Source: Ramlibacter lithotrophicus
GTDB lineage: Bacteria; Pseudomonadota; Gammaproteobacteria; Burkholderiales; Burkholderiaceae_C
Reading direction: 5' to 3'
Length of the DNA: 64,000 nt
NCBI RefSeq assembly: GCF_012184415.1
Contig: NZ_VTOX01000008.1
Location: forward strand, 124,001-188,000
The position numbers were made by a program, and so were the translations under genes. The notes beneath the pieces were generated by a model. That model saw nothing but the letters and a program-made list of their open reading frames with translations. It searched no databases and was not told the origin of the DNA. Each line of letters begins with the position of its first letter. The stretch's first letter is position 1. Positions 1-8,977 of this stretch are shown here, piece after piece.

Positions 1-1
1 C

Positions 2-1063
2 GCCGGCGCGCAGCTGGTGCCGGTCGCAACGCGCCGGGCGGCGCCGGGGCACAGCCTGCTGAGCGCGATCTGGTGGGTCTACACCCCGTCAGTGGCCGTG
101 CTGGCGCTGGGCATGGGCTGGCCGCAGCCGCAATGGCTCGCCGCCGGTGCCGTCGCCGTGGCGCTGTGCTTTCTTGGCTGGGGCGCGCTGATGCTGCGCA
201 ACCTGCACGGCGGCCGCGGCATGCCCGGCGTGACGGCGCACGGCTGGGCGGCGCTTGCATCGCTGGCGGTGGTGCTCGCCAGCGCGCTGTCGCTGGCCGC
301 CACCTGGCTCGGGCTGCCCGCGCCCAGCCGCACCACCGCCGTGGCGCTGCACCTGGTGTTCGCGCCCTTCGGCTTCATGGGGCTGCTGGCGCTGGGCCTC
401 GCCTACATCCTGGTGCCGATGTTCGCGTTGGCAGAAAGCCCGCGCGAGCGCGACCAGCTGGCGTCCTGCGCGCTCGCGGTGGGTGGCCTGGGGCTGGCCG
501 GCGCCGCCGCCTTCGGCCTGGCGCCGATACCGCTGCGCGTTGCCGCGATCGCGTGCGGCGCGCTGGCCACCGCATTGCACCTGCGGACGATGCGGAACGC
601 GCTGCGCAGCGGGATGCGCCAGGAACTGGGCCGGTCGTTCGTGCTGGTCAGGATCGGCTGGGCCGGGCTGGCCGGGAGCCTGGTGCTGGCGCTGGCCCTC
701 GCGCTCGAATGGCCGGTGCCGCGCCTCGAGGCCTGGTTCGGCCTGGCCGTGATCGGCGTGTGGCTGCTCAGTTTCGTGCTCGGCATGCTGCAGCGCATCC
801 TGCCGTTCCTGTCCGCGATGCATGCCGCGGGCGCCGGCCGCCGGGCGCCGACGCCATCGAGCCTGACGCACGAGCGGGCGCTGGCCATCCACTTCTGGTG
901 CCATGTGACGGCGCTGGGCGGGCTGGCCGCCGCCATCGCCCTCGACAGTGCCTGGGTCGCCACGGCGGCGGCCGCCGTCGGCGCCGCCGGCGCGGCGGCA
1001 TTCTGCTGGTTCGCCGCCGTCGTGCTGGCGCGCCTCGCGAAAAAGAAGGCGACCTTGAGCTAG
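2..1063 (+). CDS. Multi-pass membrane protein, 5' end outside window
   Basis: The reading frame is open from the first bases of the window, so the gene is probably cut at its 5' end; an in-frame GTG at 17 is the first possible start inside. The visible ~350 residues contain about ten hydrophobic segments, including the stretch HLVFAPFGFMGLLALGLAYI and a later LLSFVLGMLQRILPF. Histidines lie near membrane segments (HGW, HLVF, HFWCH), as in haem- or metal-binding membrane proteins, but I cannot place it in a named family. It ends 67 bp before a hemerythrin gene on the same strand, which would fit a role in respiration or nitric-oxide stress (inference only). Confidence 0.7.
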   Translation, partial: AGAQLVPVATRRAAPGHSLLSAIWWVYTPSVAVLALGMGWPQPQWLAAGAVAVALCFLGWGALMLRNLHGGRGMPGVTAHGWAALASLAVVLASALSLAATWLGLPAPSRTTAVALHLVFAPFGFMGLLALGLAYILVPMFALAESPRERDQLASCALAVGGLGLAGAAAFGLAPIPLRVAAIACGALATALHLRTMRNALRSGMRQELGRSFVLVRIGWAGLAGSLVLALALALEWPVPRLEAWFGLAVIGVWLLSFVLGMLQRILPFLSAMHAAGAGRRAPTPSSLTHERALAIHFWCHVTALGGLAAAIALDSAWVATAAAAVGAAGAAAFCWFAAVVLARLAKKKATLS

Positions 1064-1093
1064 CGCAAACCCACGCCACCCGCGCGCCGCGAT

Positions 1094-1117
1094 ATTCCGG
1101 TATCCAGATACCAGAAT
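1094..1117. promoter_or_regulatory. 24-bp near-perfect palindrome upstream of hemerythrin gene
   Basis: The site has ATTC/GAAT ends and a GGTATC-CA-GATACC centre; only one base pair breaks the symmetry. It lies 13 bp before the hemerythrin start, in the only space between that gene and the one before. The form is that of a dimeric repressor operator. Regulators of the Rrf2 type such as NsrR often control hemerythrin-like genes through palindromes, but no regulator gene is visible here and the motif is not a textbook match. Confidence 0.55.
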
Positions 1118-1130
1118 CAGTGGAGACGCC

Positions 1131-1610
1131 ATGAATTCCTCGCAGGTCAGCCGCATGCTCGACGACGAGCACCGGGCCAACATCGCCTTGCTCGGCCAGG
1201 TCGAGCAGCTGCTCTCGCGCAGCCCCCGCTACGACCCGGCCTGCGCCGGACTGCTCGGCCAACTGGTGCGGCTGCTCGAAAACGACGTCGACCGTCACTT
1301 CGCGTTCGAGGAGGAGCAGTTGTTCCCGCGGATGGCGGAGGGCGGCGACGGCGGCATGGCGGGCCTGCTGCAGGAGGAGCACGACGCGATCCGCGAGGTG
1401 TGCGCCGAACTGCTGCCGCTGGCGCGGGAGGCGGCCAAGGGGGCCATCGACGAAGCCGGCTGGAGCGCGCTGCGTCCGCTCGGCATGGAACTCGTCGAGC
1501 GCCAGGTGGCCCACATCCAGAAGGAGACCATGGCGCTGCTGCCGCTGCTGGACGACCTGCTCGACGAGGAGTCCGATCGCGAACTGGCGTTCGCCTACTC
1601 CGCCGCCTGA
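1131..1610 (+). CDS. Hemerythrin HHE domain protein
   Basis: A 159-residue protein made of one four-helix hemerythrin domain. Candidate di-iron ligands are seen in order: His in MLDDEHRANI, the HFAFEEEQLFP segment, His in EEHDAIRE and His in VAHIQKE. Proteins of this family bind O2 or NO through a non-haem di-iron centre in the cytoplasm, or take part in iron-sulfur repair and iron handling. No signal peptide is present. The start ATG follows GGAGACGCC. A palindromic operator lies just upstream and a double-GNAT gene follows after 11 bp, so the two are probably cotranscribed. Confidence 0.85.
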   Translation: MNSSQVSRMLDDEHRANIALLGQVEQLLSRSPRYDPACAGLLGQLVRLLENDVDRHFAFEEEQLFPRMAEGGDGGMAGLLQEEHDAIREVCAELLPLAREAAKGAIDEAGWSALRPLGMELVERQVAHIQKETMALLPLLDDLLDEESDRELAFAYSAA

Positions 1611-1621
1611 AGGAGCCCGCC

Positions 1622-2638
1622 ATGACGACCGCTGGATCCGCCGTTGCCTTCACCATCCGCGCGCTCGCGCGCGACGACCTCCCCGCCGTGGTCGCCATCG
1701 ACGCGGCGCTGGAAGGCCGATCACGGCGCAACTACGTGGAGCGCCGGCTCGCGGCCGCGCTGCGCGAGCCGAAGCTGCACGCACAGTTCGCCGCGTGCGA
1801 CGAGCGCGGACTGGCCGGCTACATCCTGGCGCGGGTGCTGGAGGGCGAGTTCGGGCGCAGCGAACCGGGGCTGCGGCTGGAGATGGTCGGCCTGCGCGAG
1901 GGAACACGCGGTCAGGGCGGCGGCACGCGGCTGTTCCAGGTGCTGGCGGACTGGGGCCGGCGCCACGGCATCCGCGACGTCCACACGACGGCGACCTGGC
2001 GCGACCGGGCCATGCTGGGCTGGCTCGATGCCATGGGCTTCCGGCTGGCACCGAGCTACGTCCTCGACGCCGGACTGCGGCAGGCGGCGAGCCGCGAGCC
2101 GGACGAGCCGGTGACGCTGCCGCGCGGCCACGGGCCGGGGGGCGAGGTCGACTTCGGCGCGCCGCAGGCCAACGACGACGAACGCATGGCGCTGGACCGT
2201 CCCGAGGTGCGGCCGATGGCGTCAGGCGACCTGCGCGAGATCGTCCGCATCGATCGCGGCATCACCGGTCGCGACCGCGGCGGCTACATCGCGGCCCGTG
2301 TCGCGGAGGCGATGGACGACTCGGCGATCCGGGTGTCGCTGACGGCGCGGCGCGACGGCGCGATCGTGGGCTTCGTGATGGCGCGTGCCGACCTGGGCGA
2401 CTATGGCCGCGCCGAGCCGGTGGCGGTGGTCGACACGCTGGGCGTGGACGTCGGGCACTCGCGGCGGCAGGTCGGGCGTGCGCTGCTGGAGCAGTTGTTC
2501 GCCAACCTGGCGGCGCTGCAGATCGAGCGGGTGGAGACGCAGGTGGCTTCCACGCAGCTGCCGCTGTTGTCGTTCTTCCAGCAAAACGGCTTCCAGCCGT
2601 CGCAGCGGCTGGCGTTCGCGCGGCGGCTGGACGTGTAG
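1622..2638 (+). CDS. Tandem GNAT acetyltransferase (two GNAT domains)
   Basis: A 338-residue protein with two GNAT-like halves of about 150 residues. The N-terminal half runs from FTIRALARDDLPAVVAID to the acetyl-CoA loop region GLREGTRGQGGG and the end motif AMLGWLDAMGFRL. The C-terminal half repeats the plan: VRPMASGDLREIVRID, then GVDVGHSRRQVGRALL and LLSFFQQNGF. The ATG at 1622 is preceded by AGGAGCC; a longer in-frame reading upstream overlaps the hemerythrin gene and is not credible. The substrate cannot be told. Its position after the hemerythrin suggests cotranscription. The second domain has the better-preserved acetyl-CoA loop. Confidence 0.8.
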   Translation: MTTAGSAVAFTIRALARDDLPAVVAIDAALEGRSRRNYVERRLAAALREPKLHAQFAACDERGLAGYILARVLEGEFGRSEPGLRLEMVGLREGTRGQGGGTRLFQVLADWGRRHGIRDVHTTATWRDRAMLGWLDAMGFRLAPSYVLDAGLRQAASREPDEPVTLPRGHGPGGEVDFGAPQANDDERMALDRPEVRPMASGDLREIVRIDRGITGRDRGGYIAARVAEAMDDSAIRVSLTARRDGAIVGFVMARADLGDYGRAEPVAVVDTLGVDVGHSRRQVGRALLEQLFANLAALQIERVETQVASTQLPLLSFFQQNGFQPSQRLAFARRLDV

Positions 2639-2659
2639 AAAGCCGACAGTCGAACCCAA

Positions 2660-2826
2660 CAGCCGAACGCACAAGCCGCAGAGATTACGCAGAAGCCGCA
2701 GAAAAGACAGCAGGAAGCATTTTGAATCTTGGAAAAGCCTCCTCGGAGGAGCCTCTCCTATCCTACCTTCCTCAAATCTTCTGCGGCTTCTGCGCTTCCT
2801 TTGCGGCTTCTGCGTTCGGATGTCCG
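2660..2826. repeat. Inverted intergenic repeat R1, copy 1
   Basis: Left arm CAGCCGAACGC followed by AAGCCGCAGAG and CGCAGAAGCCGCAGAA; the right arm reads the same on the other strand (CTTCTGCGGCTTCTGCG, TTTGCGGCTTCTGCGTTCGG). The arms consist of repeated CGCAGAAGCCGCAGA units. A short hairpin, CTCCT-CGG-AGGAG, sits in the middle. The repeat lies between two converging genes and its right end codes for the last residues of the MFS protein on the minus strand. Further copies are at 6441-6585 and 61607-61731. Confidence 0.85.
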
Positions 2827-4541
2827 CTTTGCCCCGTTGAAGGTTCGTCGTCGCCCGCCGCGTCCAGCGCCGGCCACTCGCGCCGGGCCAGCGCCAGCAG
2901 CACCACGCCGGCGCCCAGTGGAACGAGATACACCAGCACTTCGGCCGCCGTGCGCAGCGCCGGCATCGCGTCCAGCTTGCCCAGCCAGTAGCGACCGTAC
3001 ATCGCCAGCAGCAGCGGCGCCATCCACAATGCCGCACGTCGCCAGCCACCGGCCGCCTGGCCCAGCACCTCGCGCCCGGCCAGCAGGAACAGCGCCGACG
3101 CGATGAACACCAGCGTGAAGAAGGTGCCGACGATCGGCTGCGCCCGCCCCAGCAACTCGTGGCTGGACCAGTAAGGCAGCCAGGCCAGGCACGCGAGCCC
3201 CAGCACCAGCGAGGACTTGCGCGCGCGACCCTGCGCCAGCGCGTCGGTGAACGTGCCGGGCGGCCGCTTCATCATCGGCAGCAGCGCCAGCGCAAGCAGG
3301 CCGACGATGGCGTCGACCAGCAAGGTGCGCGGGTAGCCCCACGCCTCCACCGCCACCCCTTGCCAGCTGGCGCTGATCGCGATCGCCAGGTTCATCATGG
3401 CCATGTACGCGGTGAACTGGGTCGCGGCCACCCTGGGGTTGGTCACGTCCATCATGATCGCGGCGTGGGTGCCGTACATGAGGCCCTGGAACACCGCGTA
3501 GGCGAGCGAAGCGATCCACAGCGCGGTGACGAGTTCGGGCAGCGGCGCGCCGCCGGGCGCGCGCGGCATCACGTAGCCGTGGCCCTGCAGCACCCACATC
3601 AGGTAGACGACCGGCAGGCTCATGGCCGCGGTGTAGGCGAACAGGGTGCGCCGCCGCCCCAGGCGGTCCGACAGCAGGCCGCCGACCACCATCGCCGAGC
3701 CGGAGATGATCATGGCCCACAGGTTGATGGCCGCCACCTCGTCGTCCGTCATGCCCACCTCGACGGCCAGGTTGGACTGCAGCGCGAGCCCCAGCGACAT
3801 CGCGCCGGCCGGCAGCAACGAGAAAAACACGCCGGCGAACGCACCGCGCGTGCCGACGAACGCGCGGAATGACTGCACCGCGAAGGCCTTCATCTCGGCG
3901 CCAGCGCGGCGCCAGCCGGCGGCGGCATCGCGCGCCCGCTCCACCGCCGCCTCCTTGATCGGCAGCACGACGAACACGGTGACGGCCAGGATCGCGGCGG
4001 CGACGAAGACGAAGCTGCCCTGGAAGCCGATCACGTCGACCAGGAACAGCACGCCGGCGCCGCCGATCGCCTGGCCGACCGACGCGCCGGCGAACATGAG
4101 GCCGTTGGCGAGGCCGCGCTCGTGCTCCTGCAGCGTGTTGACGGCCAGCGAGTCGATGGCCACATCCTGGATCGCCCCGAAGATGTTGTGCACGAACAGC
4201 ACGGCGGTGAACAGCCACAGGCCTTGCGGCAGCGGCACCAGCACCAGCGACAGCAGCGTGAGCGCCATCACCAGCTGCGTGGCGAGGATCCAGCCGCGGC
4301 GGTGGCCGAAGCGCTGCGAGCGCATGACGTCCACCAGCGGGCCGAACGCCCACTTGAACGCCCACGGCAGGTAGAGCGACGCGACGAATGCGCCGATCTC
4401 GGCCGGGCCGATCCCCTGTCGCCGCAACTGGGTGGCGACCGCGGTGGCGGCGAAGCCGAGCGGAATGCCTTCCGTGACGTAGAGGCCGAAAAAGGCGGCC
4501 AACCGGCCGCGCCGCGTCGCCAGGAGATTGGGAAGTCGCAT
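2772..4541 (-). CDS. AmpG-like MFS transporter
   Basis: A 589-residue permease with about 14 membrane segments. The N-terminal half is typical of the AmpG/acetyl-CoA transporter group of the major facilitator superfamily: LYVTEGIPLGF, LYLPWAFKWAFGPLVD, HRRGWI, and the diagnostic loop GAIQDVAIDSLAV near residue 125. AmpG members import muropeptides; others carry quite different substrates, so the cargo is unknown. The protein is longer than AmpG (about 490), with extra membrane segments at the C-terminus. Its last ~17 residues (GHPNAEAAKEAQKPQKI) are encoded by the R1 repeat, so the gene now ends inside that element. It is followed on no operon partner in the window. Confidence 0.8.
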   Translation of the reverse strand: MRLPNLLATRRGRLAAFFGLYVTEGIPLGFAATAVATQLRRQGIGPAEIGAFVASLYLPWAFKWAFGPLVDVMRSQRFGHRRGWILATQLVMALTLLSLVLVPLPQGLWLFTAVLFVHNIFGAIQDVAIDSLAVNTLQEHERGLANGLMFAGASVGQAIGGAGVLFLVDVIGFQGSFVFVAAAILAVTVFVVLPIKEAAVERARDAAAGWRRAGAEMKAFAVQSFRAFVGTRGAFAGVFFSLLPAGAMSLGLALQSNLAVEVGMTDDEVAAINLWAMIISGSAMVVGGLLSDRLGRRRTLFAYTAAMSLPVVYLMWVLQGHGYVMPRAPGGAPLPELVTALWIASLAYAVFQGLMYGTHAAIMMDVTNPRVAATQFTAYMAMMNLAIAISASWQGVAVEAWGYPRTLLVDAIVGLLALALLPMMKRPPGTFTDALAQGRARKSSLVLGLACLAWLPYWSSHELLGRAQPIVGTFFTLVFIASALFLLAGREVLGQAAGGWRRAALWMAPLLLAMYGRYWLGKLDAMPALRTAAEVLVYLVPLGAGVVLLALARREWPALDAAGDDEPSTGQSGHPNAEAAKEAQKPQKI

Positions 4542-4615
4542 GCCCCGATTGTCGGGGCGGCGGGACGGTGCTCAGCGCGGATGGGCCGCAGCTGCGGCGT
4601 CCGGCGACGCGGCGC

Positions 4616-4822
4616 TTACCAGAGCGCGGAGTCGCGCAGTTCCTGCAGCTTCTGGCGCTGGCGGCGGCGCGCCACGAAACGCCAGCGCGCCACGACGACA
4701 GTGACGGCCAGCGCGGCGAGCACCCATTCGACATGCGTCGCGCCGCCGAGGACCGACGGCGCGAAGAACACCGCCGCCAGGGCCAGTGCGGCAACGCAGA
4801 GGAGAGTGATCACGATTTTCAT
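4616..4822 (-). CDS. Small membrane protein, unknown function
   Basis: A 68-residue protein with two hydrophobic segments (residues about 2-20 and 30-47) and a basic C-terminal tail rich in Arg and Gln (ARWRFVARRRQRQKLQEL). The ATG at 4822 is preferred over an upstream TTG. It sits 75 bp upstream of the MFS gene on the same strand and could share its transcript. No family is recognised. The downstream tail pattern is common in small inner-membrane proteins with a cytoplasmic coiled helix. Confidence 0.5.
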   Translation of the reverse strand: MKIVITLLCVAALALAAVFFAPSVLGGATHVEWVLAALAVTVVVARWRFVARRRQRQKLQELRDSALW

Positions 4823-5043
4823 GTCGCGCAAGAGGCAGGCGTCGGGGCAGCAGAACGAGGATGTTCAGTCGTTATACGAACAAGGGGAGGTGGGAACTGT
4901 AGCGTTTTCCCGAAAGCGTTGCAGGATGGGGACTCTCGGCGTGCGGGATTGACGCGCGCGTGACTTATTGCCGAGCGCGCGCCACCCGTGCCGAGCATGC
5001 CGATTGCCTATGATTGCCCGACCATGACAAGGGACAAGGCAGC

Positions 5044-6435
5044 ATGAACGCAGGGCGGAGACTCACCACCGATGTACTGGTGTCGGGCGGGGGCATGGCC
5101 GGCCTGTGCGCCGCGCTGGCCGCCGCGCAGCAAGGCGCGAAGGTGCTGCTGCTGGAGAAAGGCAACCGCTTCGGCGGCTCGATGTACCTGTCCAACGGCA
5201 TCGTGTGGACGTACGCGGCCAGCGACGAAGTGCGCCGGCGCATCCCGGACGGCGATTCCGCATTGCAGGACGTGCTGGTGTCGCGTCTTGGCGACGGTCT
5301 CGACTGGCTGGAGGCGCAGGGCGTCGCGCTCGAGGCCGAGCGCGTCTACCTGCAGGCCGGCCGCGGCCGTGCCGCCAGCGGTCCGCAGATGACGCAGGCG
5401 CTGGTGGATGCGTTGCGCGAGCGCGGCGGGCAGCTGCTGGCGAGCACGGCGCTGCAGCAGTTGTCGACGCAGGGCGGTGCCGTCACCGGCGCGCTGGCGT
5501 TCGGCGCGGACGGCCCGCTGCACGTCGACGCGCGCGCGGTGGTGCTGGCAACCGGCGGGTTCCAGGGCAATGCGGAGCTGCTCGCGCGTTACGTGAGCCC
5601 GCATGCCGCGTCGATGTACTTGCGGGCGAACCCCTGGAGCACCGGCGACGGCCTGCTGGCGGCACTGGACTCGGGGGCAGCCACGACGCCATGGCTCGAC
5701 ACGTTCTACGGCCATGCCTTGACGGCGCCGCCGGCGCGGTTCGACGCGTCCGGGTTCCAGGAGATGAGCCACAAGTACGGGCCGCTCGCCGTCGCCCTGA
5801 ACCTGCACGGCCAGCGCTTCACCGACGAGTCCGCCGGCACCGGGGAGGAGTGGCTCAATTCGCAGATCGCCCGCCAGCCCCAGGCGAGCGCCGCCTACGT
5901 CTTCGACGCCGTGACCGCGGAGCGTGAATACGAGGGCGGCGCGCTGGCTCGCGTCGTGCTCGAACGCGCGCGCCGCGCCGGCGGGCCGGTGGCGCAGGCG
6001 GCCACGCTGGACGAACTCGCCGTGCAGATGCACGCCTGGGGGCTGCCGCCGATCGAAGTGCTCAGGACGCTGGATGCCTACAACGCGGCGATCCGCGGCG
6101 GCCGCGGCGAGCTGATGCATCCGCCGCGCCGCGGCAATCCGTTCCCGGTGCTGCAGCCGCCGTTCAGCGCGGCGCTGGTGCGGTCGGGCATCACGTTCAC
6201 CTGCGGCGGGTTGCGCTGCGACCTCGACATGCGCGTGCTGCGGCGCGCCCAGTCGGTGTCGACGCTGCCGCTGGTGACGGCGGGAGCCGATGAATTCCAG
6301 TTCGCGTCGGTGCCCGGCCTGTTCGCGGCCGGCTGCGACGTCGGCGGGTTCAGCACCAATGCCTATCTGGGTGGCCTCGCGCAGGCGCTGGTGAGCGGGC
6401 GCATCGCGGGGGCTGGGGCGGCGGAACGCGGGTAA
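5044..6435 (+). CDS. FAD-dependent oxidoreductase, FAD_binding_2 type
   Basis: A 463-residue flavoprotein. The dinucleotide-binding motif is GGGMAGLCAALAAAQQGAK followed by LLLEKG and the GGSMYLSNG loop; the C-terminal FAD contact is FAAGCDVGGFSTNAYLGGLA. This layout is that of the fumarate reductase/3-ketosteroid dehydrogenase/tricarballylate dehydrogenase group, which oxidise or reduce C-C bonds using FAD. The substrate is not evident. It has no Tat or Sec signal and stands alone, with a 220-bp space upstream and an R1 repeat downstream. The ATG at 5044 is chosen over an in-frame TTG at 5014 because the flavin motif begins shortly after and other members start there. Confidence 0.8.
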   Translation: MNAGRRLTTDVLVSGGGMAGLCAALAAAQQGAKVLLLEKGNRFGGSMYLSNGIVWTYAASDEVRRRIPDGDSALQDVLVSRLGDGLDWLEAQGVALEAERVYLQAGRGRAASGPQMTQALVDALRERGGQLLASTALQQLSTQGGAVTGALAFGADGPLHVDARAVVLATGGFQGNAELLARYVSPHAASMYLRANPWSTGDGLLAALDSGAATTPWLDTFYGHALTAPPARFDASGFQEMSHKYGPLAVALNLHGQRFTDESAGTGEEWLNSQIARQPQASAAYVFDAVTAEREYEGGALARVVLERARRAGGPVAQAATLDELAVQMHAWGLPPIEVLRTLDAYNAAIRGGRGELMHPPRRGNPFPVLQPPFSAALVRSGITFTCGGLRCDLDMRVLRRAQSVSTLPLVTAGADEFQFASVPGLFAAGCDVGGFSTNAYLGGLAQALVSGRIAGAGAAERG

Positions 6436-6440
6436 CCCAA

Positions 6441-6585
6441 CAGCCGAACGCAGAAGCCGCAGAGGTCACGCAGAAGCCGCAAAGAACACCGCGGAAGAAT
6501 TGAAGATGGGGCGCCCCATTCGTCCTTCGTTCCTGCAAATCTTCTGCGGTTTCTGCGAAACTTTTGCGGCTTCTGCGTTCGGCTG
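6441..6585. repeat. Inverted intergenic repeat R1, copy 2
   Basis: Same arms as copy 1: left CAGCCGAACGCAGAAGCCGC, right its complement ending in TTCGGCTG. The centre holds a perfect 14-bp palindrome, ATGGGGCGCCCCAT (6506-6519). The repeat fills the gap between the converging flavoprotein and glgC genes, and could end transcription from both sides, although the T-runs after the hairpin are weak. Confidence 0.85.
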
Positions 6586-6615
6586 TCCGACCTCGACTGG
6601 CGGGCTGACTGCGAC

Positions 6616-7926
6616 CTAAAGGTTCTCCAGCATCTCGCACGTCACCAGCACCACGCCGTTGCCGGTGCGGTGGAAGCGCTTCGCGTCCATCTCCGCGTCC
6701 TCGCCGATCACCATGCCCTCCGGGATCCTGCAGCCGCGGTCGATCACCACCTTCGTGAGGCGGCAGTTCCGCCCGATCTCGGTATTGGGCATGATCACCG
6801 CCTGCGTGATGGTGCAGCCCGAGTGCACCCGCACGCTGGAGAACAGCACCGCCTCGCGCAGGACCGAACCAGACACGATGCAGCCGCCCGACGCGATGAC
6901 GTTCGCCGTCACGCCGTGGTTGCCGCGGATGTCGGGCACGAACTTCGCCGGCGGCAACTGCTCCTGGTAGGTCCAGATCGGCCACTCGCGGTCGTAGATG
7001 TTCAGCTCCGGCATGTCCGACGCGAGGTCCAGGTTGGCGGCCCAGAAGGCGTCCACCGTGCCGACGTCGCGCCAGTACGGCCGGTCGCGCGTGGCGTACG
7101 GCACGCTCGACAGGTTGAGCGGATGGGCCAGCACGTTGTCCTCGCGCACCACGCGCGGGATGATGTTCTTGCCGAAGTCGTGCTCGGACGTCTCGTCCGC
7201 GAGATCCTGGGTCAGCAGCTCGTAGAGGTAGTCGGCGTTGAAGACGTAGATGCCCATGCTGCCGAGCGCGCGGTCCGGCTTGCCGGGGATCGGCGGCGGG
7301 TCCTTCGGCTTTTCCAGGAAGGCCGTCACGCGCCGGTGCTCGTCGACGTGCATCACGCCGAGCGCCGTGGCTTCCATCCGCGGCACCTCGATGCAGCCGA
7401 CGGTACAGCGGCTGCCGCTTTCCACATGGTCCAGCAGCATCAGCGAGTAGTCCATCTTGTAGACGTGGTCGCCGGCCAGGATGAGGATGTACTCGGGACC
7501 GTACGACTTGAGGATGTCGATGTTCTGGTAGACCGCATCGGCTGTGCCCCGGTACCAGTAAGCCTCGTTGACGCGCTGCTGCGCCGGCAGCAGGTCGATG
7601 AACTCGTTGGCCTCGCCCCGCAGGAAGTTCCAGCCGCGCTGCAGGTGACGCAGCAGCGAGTGCGACTTGTACTGCGTCAGCACGCCGATGCGGCGGATGC
7701 CCGAGTTGATGCAGTTCGACAGCGCGAAGTCGATGATGCGGAACTTGCCGCCGAAGTAGACGGCCGGCTTGGCGCGCTTGTCGGTCAGCTCCATCAGGCG
7801 CGATCCCCGTCCGCCGGCCAGTACCAGCCCCACGGTCCGGTTGGGCAACTGCCGTGCCAGCATCAAACGGTCGGCGGTCCCCGCCACGCTGTTGCCTTGT
7901 GCATTCTTGCTTTGCTGGTCGACCAT
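6616..7926 (-). CDS. glgC: Glucose-1-phosphate adenylyltransferase
   Basis: A 436-residue enzyme making ADP-glucose and pyrophosphate from ATP and glucose-1-phosphate, the committed step of bacterial glycogen synthesis. Hallmarks are GGRGSRL (38-44) with RAKPA (51-55) for nucleotide binding, GTADAVYQN (127-135), GDHVYKMDY (152-160), FLEKPKDPP, and a C-terminal left-handed beta-helix. Its length matches E. coli GlgC (431). No glgA, glgB or glgP lies nearby. It is followed downstream by an R1 repeat and preceded by a DedA gene on the same strand. Glycogen storage often rises under phosphate limitation, which fits the neighbouring island, but no Pho box was found upstream. Confidence 0.95.
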   Translation of the reverse strand: MVDQQSKNAQGNSVAGTADRLMLARQLPNRTVGLVLAGGRGSRLMELTDKRAKPAVYFGGKFRIIDFALSNCINSGIRRIGVLTQYKSHSLLRHLQRGWNFLRGEANEFIDLLPAQQRVNEAYWYRGTADAVYQNIDILKSYGPEYILILAGDHVYKMDYSLMLLDHVESGSRCTVGCIEVPRMEATALGVMHVDEHRRVTAFLEKPKDPPPIPGKPDRALGSMGIYVFNADYLYELLTQDLADETSEHDFGKNIIPRVVREDNVLAHPLNLSSVPYATRDRPYWRDVGTVDAFWAANLDLASDMPELNIYDREWPIWTYQEQLPPAKFVPDIRGNHGVTANVIASGGCIVSGSVLREAVLFSSVRVHSGCTITQAVIMPNTEIGRNCRLTKVVIDRGCRIPEGMVIGEDAEMDAKRFHRTGNGVVLVTCEMLENL

Positions 7927-7999
7927 GGCTTCGAGTCCTTGTCGCCCGACTGTCGTTCAGCACGGGTGGCGGCCATGTAGGACGCGATCTCTTCTGCGG

Positions 8000-8626
8000 C
8001 TACTGCCGAGGTGGGCGGCCGCGCCGGCGCCAGAGGAAGAGCAGCACCGCGGACGCCGCGAGCAGCAGCGCGGCCGGAATCAGCACCGCCTGGAAGCGCT
8101 GCACGCCGGCCAGGATGTCCTGCCAGCGGCCGCCGACATACCGCACGCCATAGACCAGCAACGGCAGTTCCACCAGCGCCGCCGCGCCGTCGAAGACGAA
8201 CAGGTGGCGGTACGGAATCCTGAGCGAACCGGCGGCGAAGAACAGGGCGGTGCGCATGCCGGGCATGAAGCGGACGGCAAAGATGGAAGCCGGACCCCAG
8301 CGGCGCATCCGCTCCTGCATCGCGGCCAGGCGGGCCGCGGGCAGCACCCGTTGCGCCGCGCGGTGCCGCAGCAAAGGCGCGCCGAAGCGGTGGCCCCAGT
8401 GGAAGACCAGCGCGTCCGCGGTGAGCAGGCCACACCAGGCGACAGCGATCAGCGGCACCGGCTCCATCACGCCGCGCAGCGTGAGCGCGGCCGCGACCAG
8501 CAGCAGGATGTCTTCGTTGATCGGCAGGCCGAAGCCGCTTGCCGCCAGCGCGCCGAACAGCAGGCCGTAGGCGGGCAGTCCCTGCAGCGATTGCAGGAAG
8601 GCCATCACCGACTCCATCGTGCTCAT
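8000..8626 (-). CDS. DedA family membrane protein
   Basis: A 208-residue protein of the DedA/SNARE-associated (VTT) family, with four to five membrane segments. The family signature appears as LPINEDILLLVAAAL and, in the middle, the Arg-Phe-Met-Pro-Gly-Met-Arg motif (FAVRFMPGMRTALFFAAG). DedA proteins act as lipid flippases; some members recycle undecaprenyl phosphate or move phosphatidylethanolamine in the inner membrane. It lies 73 bp upstream of glgC on the same strand and 52 bp after the 87-residue Pho-box gene, so it may be read through from that promoter. Confidence 0.85.
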   Translation of the reverse strand: MSTMESVMAFLQSLQGLPAYGLLFGALAASGFGLPINEDILLLVAAALTLRGVMEPVPLIAVAWCGLLTADALVFHWGHRFGAPLLRHRAAQRVLPAARLAAMQERMRRWGPASIFAVRFMPGMRTALFFAAGSLRIPYRHLFVFDGAAALVELPLLVYGVRYVGGRWQDILAGVQRFQAVLIPAALLLAASAVLLFLWRRRGRPPRQ

Positions 8627-8678
8627 GGCGCCATTCTGGCGCGAGGCGCTGCCGTCCCGTTTGCCGCGCCGGCCGGCG

Positions 8679-8942
8679 TCACTCGTCGATGGGCTCGGCG
8701 CTGGGTTCCGCGGCCGCCGCGGCCGCGTGGTCCGGCGTCCTTATCGCGGCGGCCGGCGCGAGGTAGCCATCGCGCAGCAGGTCGCTCACGATCTGCTCGC
8801 CCATGCCGTGGAAGAGGCGCCGCAACCGGGTTGCGGGGGCGCGCCGTTCAGCCAGCAGCAGCAGGCTGCGTTCGCGCAGCGCCAGCGTCTGGACGCCCGA
8901 GCGCAGCGCCCGGTCGGCCTTGGGGGTGGTGTGCAGGAACAT
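8679..8942 (-). CDS. 87-residue protein behind a Pho box, function unknown
   Basis: The protein starts MFLHTTPKADRALRSG and is mostly helical, with a leucine- and arginine-rich centre (LALRERSLLLLAERR), a segment MGEQIVSDLLRDGYL and an Ala-rich tail. It has no signal peptide or membrane segment. The ATG at 8942 is fixed by a strong ribosome site GGAGGT 6-8 bases upstream. A two-repeat Pho box lies 36 bp before the start codon, so expression under phosphate starvation is expected. No known family is recognised; short proteins of this style occur in other Burkholderiales. It could form one unit with dedA and glgC downstream. Confidence 0.7.
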   Translation of the reverse strand: MFLHTTPKADRALRSGVQTLALRERSLLLLAERRAPATRLRRLFHGMGEQIVSDLLRDGYLAPAAAIRTPDHAAAAAAEPSAEPIDE

Positions 8943-8977
8943 GGGAAACCTCCGTGGTGCATCGCATTGGACGGGAA

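Noticed and set aside
6436-6615. Could R1 be a CRISPR-like or REP/BIME array?
   Set aside because: Units are not regularly spaced with unique spacers, and arms are inverted around one centre, so it is better described as a terminator-like inverted repeat.
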